NCBI GenBank assembly: GCA_030446525.1
Contig: JAUJNC010000010.1
Coordinates: forward strand, 3,013 to 67,012
DNA from: Armatimonadaceae bacterium
GTDB taxonomy: Bacteria > Armatimonadota > Armatimonadia > Armatimonadales > Armatimonadaceae
DNA: 64,000 bases
Direction: 5' to 3'
The translations under genes and the position numbers were made by a program. This document shows positions 30,404-38,918 of this stretch, in pieces (within the stretch, counting starts at the first letter, position 1; every line of letters begins with the position of its first letter). The notes under the pieces were generated by a model, which did no database searches, had not been told where the DNA came from, and saw only the letters and a program-made list of their open reading frames with translations.

Positions 30404-31235
30404 GGCTATGGATTTGGGCGCGTTGTGCCGATAGTTCGGGTATGGTCACTCTCTCCTGCCCGCACTGCGGCAACCGCAAAGACGTTATCAAGTTCGGCAC
30501 CAACCGCTGCGGCACCGCACGCTGCCGCTGTCACGGCTGCAAGAAGACCTTCACGCGCAACCCCAAGAGCCGCGCCCTCACGCCCCAGAAGGAGCAGCAG
30601 ATCTGCCGGGCGCTGCGGGAGCGCACTTCCAGCGCGGCATCGCCCGCACGCTCCAGGTGGGGCGCCAGAGCATCCGGGCCATACGCAAAAAAACGCAGCC
30701 CGAGTAGAAGCCAAGTTCCAGCAGCACGGCATCACGAGTGTGCCCGCGCCCAAGGATGACGTGATCGAGATCGAGGAACTCTGCATCCGGGTGTCTGCCA
30801 GCCTGTGGCTGTGGACCGCCGTGTCTCGTCAGGTCCGGCAGGTGGTCGGCTTCGTGATCGGCGATGTCACGCTTGCGTGACAGGACCGCACGGATCCGAT
30901 GCTCAAGTTGGTCTGGTCGGACGTGCCCCCGGGCTACCGGGACAAAGCGGTCCACACCGACTACTTGGGCGCCTATGCGCGCTTCTTTGCAGAAGGGCAG
31001 CACCCTCCCTGCGACAAGGGCTCTGGGCAGACGAGCCAGGTCGAAGGTCTCAACACCAAGTGGCGCCCGCGCCCATCCGGTCTGGTACGCCCTCGTGCGG
31101 CGTGCATCGCAAGCGCGAGGACGACCTGATCGAGCGTTTCTTGCTGCTGGTAGAGGAGCACAACCAGCAGGCCGCCAAGGGCTGGGAGTGCCGGCAGAAC
31201 CAGGCAAGCATAGCAACGCAGCTAAATCCATAGCC
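30404..31235 (+). mobile_element. IS1-family element, copy 2, with target duplication
   Basis: 832 bases with perfect tips GGCTATGGATTT and AAATCCATAGCC. The duplication AAACCGCA flanks it (30396-30403 and 31236-31243), the 8-9 bases expected for IS1. It is inserted in the last codons of the RNxxAH gene. Confidence 0.93.
30442..31233 (+). CDS. IS1-family transposase, copy 2 (InsA/InsB type)
   Basis: InsA-like part MVTLSCPHCGNRKDVIKFG and CRCHGCKKTFTRNPKSRALT (zinc ribbon) with a helix-turn-helix around RGIARTLQVGRQSIRAIRK. InsB-like part from VIEIEELCIRVSASLWLWTA through MLKLVWSDVPPGYRDKAVHT and TDYLGAYARFFAEGQ to QNQASIATQLNP. Breaks near 30630, 30890 and 31090. A natural frameshift between InsA and InsB is expected for IS1; the rest look like errors. 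Confidence 0.83.
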
Positions 31236-31348
31236 AAACCGCATCATTCATTTTCCGGGGTGATCCGGGGGCGCGGATACAAGCCTGTCGCACTGAACAG
31301 GGGTTGCGCACGACCCACGCGTCGCGGGCTGACATTGACAACTAGGCG

Positions 31349-31458
31349 GCCTAACACGTGCTGCACCGGACGCGAAAGCAGCCGGCAGCGTCGTCGGGAG
31401 AGAGAGCTTGCCCGCGCTACGGCTTCTGTTCTCGCGCCGGTGAGCTCGATCGTTGGAC
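31349..31458 (+). repeat. Integron attC-like site 1
   Basis: Outer boxes GCCTAAC (31349-31355, fits RYYYAAC) and GTTGGAC (31452-31458, fits GTTRRRY). Inner arms CACCGG-A-CGCG (31364-31374) and CGCGCCGGTG (31433-31442) pair perfectly, leaving one unpaired A, that is an extrahelical T on the bottom strand as in true attC sites. It lies 86 bases after the stop of the RNxxAH gene. Confidence 0.7.
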
Positions 31459-31499
31459 CGCTCGCTGTCGAACCGCCGTCCAAGTTCCCTGCCTTCGGG

Positions 31500-31505
31500 T
31501 ATAGT
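31500..31505 (+). promoter_or_regulatory. -10 element of the toxin-antitoxin pair
   Basis: TATAGT ends 6 bases before the ATG at 31512, giving a probable leaderless mRNA. No good -35 is seen. Confidence 0.45.
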
Positions 31506-31511
31506 AAAGCC

Positions 31512-31751
31512 ATGAGCAGCTATCAGAACATCATCACCATTGAGCCGGGCAAGCGGGGCGGCAGGCCGTGCATACGCGGCATGCGCATCACCGTTTATGA
31601 CGTGCTATCATATCTCGCCGCGGGCATGACGCGTCAGCAGATTCTCGAGGACTTTCCGTATCTTACGGACGAGGACATCTCGGCCTGCCTGGCCTACGCT
31701 GCTGAGCGGGAACATCGCCAGCTGGTGGTCACCGGGCAGAAGGCAGCGTGA
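31512..31751 (+). CDS. DUF433 antitoxin (VapB45-like)
   Basis: Intact 79-residue protein beginning MSSYQNIITIEPGKRGGRPC. The DUF433 core RPCIRGMRITVYDVLSYLAA is followed by ILEDFPYLTDEDISACLAYA, a helix-turn-helix-like fold that neutralises a partner DUF5615 toxin. The stop overlaps the next start as GTGA, so the two are coupled. The pair sits between two attC-like sites, as expected of a mobile cassette. Confidence 0.88.
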   Translation: MSSYQNIITIEPGKRGGRPCIRGMRITVYDVLSYLAAGMTRQQILEDFPYLTDEDISACLAYAAEREHRQLVVTGQKAA

Positions 31752-32080
31752 AACTGCTCTTGGACCAGAACCTCTCGCCCAAGCTGGCGAGCCGTCTTGC
31801 CGACGCGTTCCCTGGCTCCAGCCACGTCTACCTGCTGGGCCTGGACACGGCATCAGACAACGAGGTCTGGAACTTCGCCCGCGATAGCGGCTTCACTCTG
31901 GTCACCAAAGATGCCGACTTCAGCGACATGAGCATGTTGCGCGGCTATCCGCCTAAGGTGCTCTGGCTGCGGATCGGCAACTGCACGACCGCTCAGGTGG
32001 AGGCGTTGGTTCGTTACCACCGGGAGGCGATTGGGCATTTCGAGAGTGATCCGGCGGTAGGCGTCCTGTCATTGTCGTAG
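31748..32080 (+). CDS. DUF5615 PIN-like toxin (VapC45-like)
   Basis: Intact 110-residue protein starting with GTG at 31748. It has the PIN-like acidic residues in order: KLLLDQNLSPKLASRL (Asp), then DTASDNEVWNFARDSGFTLV, TKDADF (Asp-Asp) and VLWLRIGNC. The family is the presumed RNase partner of DUF433 antitoxins. The target RNA is unknown. Confidence 0.87.
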   Translation: MKLLLDQNLSPKLASRLADAFPGSSHVYLLGLDTASDNEVWNFARDSGFTLVTKDADFSDMSMLRGYPPKVLWLRIGNCTTAQVEALVRYHREAIGHFESDPAVGVLSLS

Positions 32081-32106
32081 GCAGCTATGCGTCACGGAGC
32101 CTGGCG

Positions 32107-32197
32107 GCCCAACACATCACTGCAGGGGACGCGACTGCAGCCGGTGATAGTTGTACGAGGGTGGCTTCTTCGCGCCCCTGAGTTTGGTCCGTTGGGC
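32107..32197 (+). repeat. Integron attC-like site 2
   Basis: Outer boxes GCCCAAC (32107-32113) and GTTGGGC (32191-32197) are exact inverted copies. Inner arms CAGGGG-A-CGCG (32123-32133) and CGCGCCCCTG (32171-32180) pair with a single unpaired A, as in site 1. The left half is closely similar to site 1 (GGCGGCC.AACAC...CTGCA..GGACGCG). It closes the toxin-antitoxin cassette. Confidence 0.75.
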
Positions 32198-32245
32198 GGC
32201 GGAGCAAGATCGACCGCGGCCTTCCGGAAAGGACGGAGGTAGACC

Positions 32246-32753
32246 ATGCGGAAGATAGTTCCTGCCCTTGCGGCCCTGATTGTGGTGCCCGTCTGCGGTG
32301 CCTCCGCCGGCGAGCCGACGGTCGGCGGGCCGGGCAGACAAGCCCCGCAAGCACGGGTCAAGGCGACGATCATGCGCCCCGTCACGCGCGTGCAGCTGCT
32401 GTCGCAGGGCACGCCGATCGCCCGGCTGGAGATACCGCAGGCTCAGGTGCCTCGGGACGCGCTCCGCATCACGGCAAAGAAGGCTGTCAAGAACGCTTCC
32501 AGTACTCGCTATAGCGGGGGCGTCTCCGTGGTCTTAACCCAGCACGGGCGCTCGCTGCTTGGCTTGCAGGCCGATGAGGCGATCGTCTCCACGGAGTTCG
32601 TTGCTGAAGAGGCGACGGTTCCGGGAGCGGGACATACAGGCCGTGATCGCGCTGGCGGAAGAGTTCGTCGGGCCGGATGGGGGGCTCTTGTTCGAGGGAT
32701 ACAGGCTGGATGCCCCGCCTCAATGGAGAAAAGCGCCGACGCAGGTCTCCTGA
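32246..32753 (+). CDS. Secreted protein of unknown function (one frameshift)
   Basis: About 169 residues. A signal peptide MRKIVPALAALIVVPVCGAS (cleavage near ASAG) is followed by a beta-rich region (VKATIMRPVTRVQLLSQGTP) and, after a shift near 32620, RERDIQAVIALAEEFVGPDG and EGYRLDAPPQWRKAPTQVS. No family recognised. It begins 48 bases after attC-like site 2, so it could be the next cassette, but no third attC site follows it. Confidence 0.6.
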
Positions 32754-32839
32754 GCGCGGCGAAGACGCCCACCTCGCGTGAGCTATAGAACCGCTGATCT
32801 GATCGCCCTACTGCGCCACCACCGGGCGTACAAGGGAAA

Positions 32840-32872
32840 GCGGGGGCGCGGCGGTACTCGCCGCGCCCCCGC
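32840..32872. terminator. Hairpin between convergent genes
   Basis: A 14-base perfect stem (GCGGGGGCGCGGCG with its complement) and a 5-base loop lie between the secreted protein and the end of gyrA. No T tract, so it could be a weak bidirectional terminator. Confidence 0.5.
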
Positions 32873-32895
32873 TCGTTCGTCCGGCACCTCACTCG

Positions 32896-35436
32896 TCACT
32901 CGTCGCCGTTTTCTTCGAGGACCGCGTCCTTTTTGGATACGTCGATGTGCTCGACGGTCTTGACCCGGTCGTCGCCGTTGAGGTTGATCAGGCGCACGCC
33001 CTGGGTGGAGCGGCCCGACGCCCGGATCTCGGCGACTTTCATCCGGATGCCGATGCCGTGCTCGGTGACGAGGACCAGGCGCAGGTTGTCGCGGTTCTCG
33101 CGCGACAGGATCATGGCATCCACGATGTTGCCGGTCTTCCCGTTCAGCGCCATGGTCGTGATGCCCTTGCCGCCGCGGGACTGGATGCGGTACTCGGTCA
33201 TGGCCGTCCGCTTGCCCAGCCCATTCTCGGAGACCACCAGAAGCTCCGAGCCTTCCGGCACCAGGTCGACGGCGACCACCCGGTCTTCGCGCTCCTCGGA
33301 CAACATGATGCCGCGCACGCCGCCGGCCGCGCGCCCGCGCGACGGCACGTCGCCCTCCTTGAACCGGATCGCCATGCCCTTGACCGTGACCAGGATCACC
33401 TCGTCGCCGCCCGACGTGTTCTTGACCCACTTGAGCGAGTCGTCGGGCTCCAGGTCAAACGTGATCAGGCCGTTGGCGCGCAGGTTGGCGTACTCGCTGA
33501 TCGCGGTGCGCTTCACCTCGCCGCACTCGGTGACCATCAACAGGTAGCCCTCGGCCGTGCGCAGGTCCTTGATCGGGACGGTGGCCGTGATACGCTCCTC
33601 CGGGTGGATCGAGAGCAGGTTGACGATGGCCGTGCCCATCGCCTGGCGCGAGGACTGCGGCACCTCGAAGGCCTTGAGCCGGTACACGCGCCCCCGGTCG
33701 GTGAAGAACAGGATATAGTCGTGCGTCGAGGCCCGGAAGAAGTGCTCGAACTGGTCCTCCTCCTTGGTCTTGCCGGCGATGCGCCCCTTGCCGCCCCGGC
33801 GCTGCGACGGGAAGCTGTCGAGCGGCAGGCGCTTGATGTAACCGTCGCGCGTGACGGTGATCAGCATCTCCTCGTCGGCGATGAGGTCCTCGATGTTGAT
33901 CTCCTCGGCCTCGGTCGGGATGATGCGCGTGCGGCGGTCGTCGCCGAACTTGTCGCGCAGGTACTTGAGGTCCGCCTTGATCAGCGCGGCCACCCGGCGC
34001 GGGTCGGACAGGATGTCCTCCAGCCGCGCGACCTCCTTCAAGAGATCCTTGTACTCGTTCTCGATCTTCTCCTGCTCCAGCCCGGTGGTTGTTCGGCGCA
34101 GTTTGCATCGAGAGGATGTTGTCGGCCTGGATCCCGGTAAAGGCGAACCGCTCGATCAGCCGCGTGCGCGCGATCTCGCCGGTGTTGCTGGCGCGGATGA
34201 TGGCGATCACCTCGTCCAGAAACTGGACCGCGATCTGCAGACCTTCGAGGATATGGGCGCGGGCCTTGGCCCGCCCTGCTCGAAGCGCGTGCGCCGCGTG
34301 ATGATGATCCGCCGGTGGTCCAGGTACTCCCGGAGCAGGCTCGGCAGGGGCAGCGTGCGCGGGCCCCGGCCGTTGTCCACGAGCGACAGCAGGATGACGC
34401 CGAAGTTGAGGCGCAGCGGCGTGTGCTTGAGCAGGTAGTTCAGCACCTTCTGCGGCATCACGTCGCGGCGCAGCTCGACCACGACCCGCATCCCCGACCT
34501 GTCCGAGAAATCGTCGAGGCCGGTGATCCCCTCGACCTTCTTTTCTTTGACCAGATCGGCGATCTGCTCGATCAGCCGCGACTTGACCACCTGGTAGGGC
34601 AGCTCGGTGATCACGATCGCGTTTTTGCCGCCGTCCATCGGCTCGATCAGGGTCTTGGCCTGCATCGTCACCTGGCCGCGCCCGGTCGCGTACGCCGCCT
34701 TGATGCCCTTGGTTCCCAGGATCAGCCCCGCCGTCGGGAAGTCCGGACCCGGAATGAAGCGCATCATCTCCTCGACGCCCGCGTCTGGGTGGTCGAGCAG
34801 GTACATCGCCGCGTCGACCACCTCGCGCAGGTTGTGCGGCGGCAGGTTGGTCGCCATGCCGACCGCGATCCCGCTCCCGCCGTTGCACAGCAGGTTGGGG
34901 AACTTGCCCGGCAGGATCGAGGGCTCGCGCCTCTCGTTGTCGTACGTGGGGACGAAATCGACCGTGTCCTTCTCAATGTCCTCCATCATCTCCATGGCGA
35001 GCGGGGTGAGACGGCATTCTGTGTATCTCATGGCGGCCGGCGGATCATCATCTACTGACCCGAAGTTGCCCTGACCATCCACGAGGGGGTACCGTAACGA
35101 GAAGGGTTGCGCCATGCGCACCAGGGTCATGTACAGAGCCTGGTCGCCGTGCGGGTGATAATTCCCCATACACTCGCCCACGACTTTGGCGGATTTGAGG
35201 TGGCGGGAGTTGGGGGACAGGCCCAGCTCGCGCATGGCGTACAGGATGCGCCGCTGGACGGGTTTGAGGCCGTCGCGCACGTCGGGCAGCGCCCGGCTCA
35301 CGATGGTGGACATGGCGTAGCCCAGGTAGGAGCTGCGCATCTCCTCGGAGATGTCTATGCGCACCTGGCCGGGGCTGCCGTCGGCGACGACGGCCGCCGC
35401 GGTTGGGTCTTCGGGCAGGGAAGGATCGTTGATCAT
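32896..35436 (-). CDS. gyrA: DNA gyrase subunit A (frameshifted as sequenced)
   Basis: About 847 residues. The N-terminal part to 34290 has [20 protein letters not shown], the breakage-reunion region with catalytic Tyr138 (AAMRYTECR) and [17 protein letters not shown]. The C-terminal beta-pinwheel includes the GyrA box QRRGGKG, which marks it as gyrase rather than topoisomerase IV. Frame breaks near 34280 and 34090 must be errors because the gene is essential. The quinolone-resistance region reads [10 protein letters not shown], so the residues equal to E. coli Ser83 and Asp87 are Gln99 and Met103. A consensus promoter lies upstream with a 130-base leader. Confidence 0.95.
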
Positions 35437-35516
35437 CGGCTCATTCTCCAGAACAGGGTCGAAGTGTCATCACGCCCGGGTGCGTCGCACCGCTACAACA
35501 AGGGGTCACACGGCAG

Positions 35517-35556
35517 ATGGGGCGGGCCTTTGGCTACCCAGAGACACCCGCCCCAT
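35517..35556 (-). promoter_or_regulatory. Hairpin in the gyrA 5' leader
   Basis: ATGGGGCGGG and CCCGCCCCAT form a 10-base perfect stem around a 20-base loop, within the untranslated leader of gyrA. No T tract follows. It may affect mRNA stability or be a topology-sensitive element. Confidence 0.4.
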
Positions 35557-35574
35557 ACTCGTAAATCTATCAAT

Positions 35575-35603
35575 ATTTTACAGGATCTAGCGTGCGTTGT
35601 CAA
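35575..35603 (-). promoter_or_regulatory. gyrA promoter
   Basis: Minus-strand -35 TTGACA (35598-35603), 17-base spacer, -10 TAAAAT (35575-35580). Confidence 0.75.
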
Positions 35604-35690
35604 GCCGACTTGCTTGGGATGGCAAACAGAAGTTGGATTAAAATCGCCCGAGACCGCCCGGCACAGCGGGCAGCTTCGGGTGAGGGAGCG

Positions 35691-36479
35691 CTACAGGGGG
35701 ACGAGCCAGATGTTGCGGTAGCGGACCGGGTTGCCGTGGTCCTGGAGCATGACGGGGCCCTGGTTTTCGGACGGTTTGCCCAGTCCCGCCGTGGTGGGCG
35801 CGGGAACGGCGACGTTGTCGTGGATCTTGACGCCGTTCTGGACGACGCTGAGGCGCGGGGGCTCGGAGACCGCCCCGTCCGGCCCGAGGCGCGGGCCGCG
35901 GAAGGTGATGTCGTAGGTCTGCCACGTCCCGGGCGGGAGCGTGGCGTTGACGCGCGGGGCGGCGACGCCGTAGATGGCGCCGCACTCGTTCTTGCCGAGC
36001 GGCCGGCCCGGCGGGTCGATGGCGGGGCCGTACGAGTCGAGCACCTGGACCTCGTAGCGCCCGTTCAGGTATACGCCGGAGTTGCCGCGCGCCTGCCCGC
36101 GCTTGTCGGGCATGGACGGGACGTTGAACTCGACATGGAGGCGGCAGTCGCCGAACTTCTCCCTGGTCAGGATGTTGCCCCCGCCCGCGGTCATCGCCCC
36201 GCCTTCGATCTTCCAGGCTGCCGGGCCACCGCGTTGCCTGGTCCAGTGGGACAGGTCTTTGCCGTCGAAGAGGACGGTAGCGCCTTTGGGCGGCGGCTGG
36301 GACGCCAGGGCGCGGGGCGCGTCGGCGGCGGAAACGGCGCCGTCCTGCGCGGGGGCGTCGGCGCGCGCTCCCTCCGGGGCGGCCGGCGCGCACACCGCCA
36401 GGGTTCCCGCCGCCAGAAGCGCCCCCGTTGCCAGCACCGCTCCGAGCACGCGGTTCTCTCGCGACCTGTACTGCCTCAT
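35691..36479 (-). CDS. DUF1080 (3-keto-disaccharide hydrolase-like) secreted protein
   Basis: Intact 262-residue protein. Signal or membrane segment VLGAVLATGALLAAGTLAVC at residues 12-31, then a linker and the concanavalin-like DUF1080 domain (ATVLFDGKDLSHWTRQRG; GNSGVYLNGRYEVQVLDSYG; ECGAIYG; NGVKIHDN; GPVMLQDHGNPVRYRNIWL). Members of this domain family include 3-keto-glycoside hydrolases acting on oxidised disaccharides; the substrate here is unknown. It is downstream of the sigma-factor operon but separated by about 120 bases. Confidence 0.88.
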   Translation of the reverse strand: MRQYRSRENRVLGAVLATGALLAAGTLAVCAPAAPEGARADAPAQDGAVSAADAPRALASQPPPKGATVLFDGKDLSHWTRQRGGPAAWKIEGGAMTAGGGNILTREKFGDCRLHVEFNVPSMPDKRGQARGNSGVYLNGRYEVQVLDSYGPAIDPPGRPLGKNECGAIYGVAAPRVNATLPPGTWQTYDITFRGPRLGPDGAVSEPPRLSVVQNGVKIHDNVAVPAPTTAGLGKPSENQGPVMLQDHGNPVRYRNIWLVPL

Positions 36480-36596
36480 TCGTTTTCTCTCCTATGGACG
36501 GCCCGACGCTCTCGCGCCGGGCGTATTCACGTTTTGGCAGTATTGTTCTACATCGCCCTCTTTTTCCCTGCACCCGGCGACCCTCAGGCTCTCGAT

Positions 36597-37361
36597 CTAC
36601 GGCTGTCCCGGCGTCCTGGTCTCGACCCGGATCTGGACGTTCTGCCCCTGGAACACCTCCTGCCGCTGCTCGGGGTCATCTTGCGCATCACCTGTCCGAA
36701 CACGGCCATCATCTGCTGCACGGTCCGCTGGCGCGTGGCCGGGTCCATGGCAACGATCTGCGCCGCCTCCTGCTGCGCGTACTGCTGCCGCTGCTCGGGG
36801 ACATCTGCGCCCACTGGCTCTGGTTCGGGGCGCCGGCGGCCACCGCCGCACGCTTGGAGGGGTTGGTCACCAGGTACAAGGGTTTCAGGTTCAGGCCGGC
36901 GACGTACTCGCCGGCTTTCTCGGCCGGGACCCGCTGCCCCAGGATCTCCACCGTGCCCGCCGGAGCGGCGCCGACGGCGCCGAAAGTTTGGCCTGGGCGA
37001 GCGCATACGCGGCGACGTCGTCCCCGTTCCAGGCGCGGCCCGCCGCCGGCGCGGGGCAGGTACAGCTTGGCCCAGGTCGTGCCGGGGGCAGGGCTTTCAC
37101 GACGTCGGCGATCCGCTGCTCGACGGTTCCCGCGGTGGCCGGGGTCGCGGGCAGGGGGATGCGCTCGGTGACCGTCGAATCCGCCACGATGGCCACGCCG
37201 GCGCTCTTGCTGATGCGGGCGAGCACCTCGCCCGCCGGGCGGGTGCCGGCGCGCGAAACGTTGGCCTGCTGGGCGGCGGCAAGCGGGGCGCAGAAGACAC
37301 CGGCGCCCGCTGCGGCGAGCAGGGGCAGCCCCGCCGATAGCCCCTTCGCGCGAAGTCTCAT
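36597..37361 (-). CDS. Secreted STN-like protein (frameshifted)
   Basis: About 254 residues. Signal peptide GLPLLAAAGAGVFCAPLAAA, then GEVLARISKSAGVAIVADST and TVEQRIADVVKAL, which resemble STN/secretin N-terminal domain halves, followed by EKAGEYVAGLNLKPLYLVTN and a glutamine-rich tail (DPATRQRTVQQMMAVFGQVM). Shifts near 37080, 36960 and 36660. It follows the zinc-ribbon gene by 15 bases in the sigma-factor operon. Confidence 0.55.
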
Positions 37362-37376
37362 CTTTCTTTCTCCCTT

Positions 37377-38210
37377 CTAACGGTGGAGATGCACGGCGGT
37401 GATATCGTCCGGCCCATGCCCGCTCTGCTTGACATTCCCTGTCGAGACGGCTTTCCCGCAGATCGGGCAGAACTTCCAGGTGCCGGAGACCGCGGGGCGC
37501 TTCGCCCCGTCGTGGGGCAGAACTGCCAGTCGCTCTGGAACACGCGCTGGCATTCGGAGCACCGGGGCTGCTGGTTCTGCCGCAGCACCGTCGCCTGACC
37601 CTTGCAGTGGGGGCAGGTGAAGGTGGACCGCTGCTCGTTTTCTCCGGAAGCGGTACACCAGCGGGCCGGCGTTCCGGAGCCCGTCCAGGTCAAGCGCAGA
37701 AGCGCCCGCTCGTGCCCGACCGGACAAAGAGCGACGACGGGACGGACTTTCCGACCCGGTAAACCGTTTTGCCGTCTTGAATCTCCCTGCCCAGCGCACA
37801 CCCGCACTTTGCGTGATCAGATCGAGCGCCGTGCCGAGCCTGCACGTCGTCGGCGCGCGCCGTGATGCGGGCGTCCTGGGGCACGTCCGCGTCCACGACG
37901 AACTCCTGCTTGGCCTGCTCGAACACGCGCTTCGTCGCGTCCCGACGGGCACGTTGTTCAGGTCCAGGTCGATGCGGATATTCGGCTGAGGTGCTAATGG
38001 TGTTAAAGACAGCGACGCGCGCGCGCCACCCTTCGCGCGCGCCCTCACATCGTCTTCCACGCGCTTGCGAAGGCCGGATGCACCTGCCTCGCTGCCTTGA
38101 CCTGTTGCCGTTTCCGGGCCGGGCTGCCGCTTGTCCGGCTTGGCCGGTTGCTGTGCGAGCGCCGCGCACGGCAACAGCAGCGCAACCACGATGACTATGT
38201 CACGTCTCAT
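37377..38210 (-). CDS. Secreted STN-domain protein with C-terminal zinc ribbons (frameshifted)
   Basis: About 277 residues from MRRDIVIVVALLLPCAALAQ (signal peptide). An STN-like domain reads IRIDLDLNNVPV, RDATKRVFEQAKQEFVVDAD and LGTALDLITQSAGVRWA. The C-terminus has paired zinc-ribbon motifs CPHCKGQ, CSECQRVFQ and CPICGKAVST. Shifts near 37930, 37830, 37690 and 37510. The start lies 1 base after the anti-sigma stop. Zinc ribbons on an exported protein are unusual; perhaps the signal anchor keeps it in the membrane. Confidence 0.6.
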   Translation of the reverse strand: MRRDIVIVVALLLPCAALAQQPAKPDKRQPGPETATGQGSEAGASGLRKRVEDDVRARAKGGARASLSLTPLAPQPNIRIDLDLNNVPVGTRRSACSSRPSRSSSWTRTCPRTPASRRAPTTCRLGTALDLITQSAGVRWAGRFKTAKRFTGSESPSRRRSLSGRARAGASALDLDGLRNAGPLVYRFRRKRAAVHLHLPPLQGSGDGAAAEPAAPVLRMPARVPERLAVLPHDGAKRPAVSGTWKFCPICGKAVSTGNVKQSGHGPDDITAVHLHR

Positions 38211-38211
38211 A

Positions 38212-38918
38212 TTAAGGGTTTTCCTCCTCACTCTCGTCGATGTTTATGAGCATAAAGCTTTCCTCTCCGGAAGGATCCGCGGAACCGTAGGTTTCCTCGG
38301 CGAACATGGGGACTTCCAGAACGGCCGGCGTCAGCGCTACCTCGCCGCGCGCTTCGTCGGCCCGGCCAGCCATACCGGCGCTATCACCCCGTACGTGTCG
38401 CGGCGCACGGTTTCTACCTGCCAGCGCGCCTGGGCCGCCAGCGGGCGTTGCGCCGGGGCGGGGCGCCACGTGCGGTGCTGCGCGCGCTGGCTGTGTCCTG
38501 CCGCCGTGTGCACCGATCTGACCTCCGCCGCCCGCGGCGCGACCGCGACAGGGCGCGGGGCGTGCCCTGCGTGGGCGGCGAGGGGCCGCGCCGGGCGAAC
38601 CGCCGGCGGCGGCGCGGCTTTTGCGAGGCGGGGAGGGGGCAGATCTTCCGCCGCTTGTTGCAGCGGCCTGTCTGCCCCCCCGCCGCCGGCGCGCGCCAGC
38701 AGGAGGATCAGCAGGGCCCCGACGGGCGCCATGCTGGTCATCCAAAACGCCCGGCGCCGCCGGCAGCGGCGCTGCCTGGCTGCCCGCCAGCGCGCGAGGG
38801 CGCGTTCGGCCAGGTGTTCCGGGGCGCTCTGCGACGGCTCGTCACGCGCTGCGGCGCGCAGCAGGGCTTCTACCCGCTGCGTCGCTTCGGCGTCGGACAG
38901 TCTATCGTTTGGTCTCAT
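38212..38918 (-). CDS. Probable anti-sigma factor (single-pass membrane protein; one frameshift)
   Basis: About 235 residues. The cytoplasmic N-terminus (DAEATQRVEALLRAAARDEP) is followed by a basic stretch and one membrane helix, MTSMAPVGALLILLLARA, near residues 60-77, then a proline/alanine-rich outer region and an acidic end ESFMLINIDESEEENP. A shift near 38345 joins the two parts. The ATG overlaps the sigma-factor stop as ATGA, the classical sigma/anti-sigma arrangement. No zinc-binding anti-sigma motif is seen, so the call rests on topology and context. Confidence 0.6.

Larger units (their letters stand above)
27365..31263 (+). pseudogene. RNxxAH-motif (HEPN-like) gene broken by three insertions
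   Basis: Four gene pieces rejoin in frame when the mobile elements and one copy of each target duplication are removed: 27365-27459, about 28469-28870, 30247-30403 and 31244-31263. The restored product is about 220 residues, from MVQRITDAGDDRSYTIMNAL through CVRDVRNGFAHRLEIDNF (RNxxAH motif, as in HEPN/DUF4145/MltR-like helical proteins) and QFAYLIGTETTGHETLREKF to DEPDQPNRIIHFPG and a TGA. Two further one-base shifts lie near 28535 and 28655. HEPN proteins are often RNases or toxin partners; the function here is unknown. An attC-like site lies 86 bases after the stop, so it may be an integron cassette gene. The 5' end may have been trimmed by IS1 copy 1. Confidence 0.75.

Noticed and set aside
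26406..31235. Two inverted IS1 copies as a composite transposon
   Set aside because: Copy 2 has its own 8-base duplication (AAACCGCA on both sides), and the outer flank of copy 1 (GATTAAAG) does not match it, so they inserted separately.
31512..32080. A classical VapBC pair
   Set aside because: The proteins are DUF433 and DUF5615, related in logic but distinct families; symbols vapB and vapC were not assigned.
32754..32895. A third attC site after the secreted protein
   Set aside because: Only a GC hairpin is present; there are no RYYYAAC/GTTRRRY boxes.
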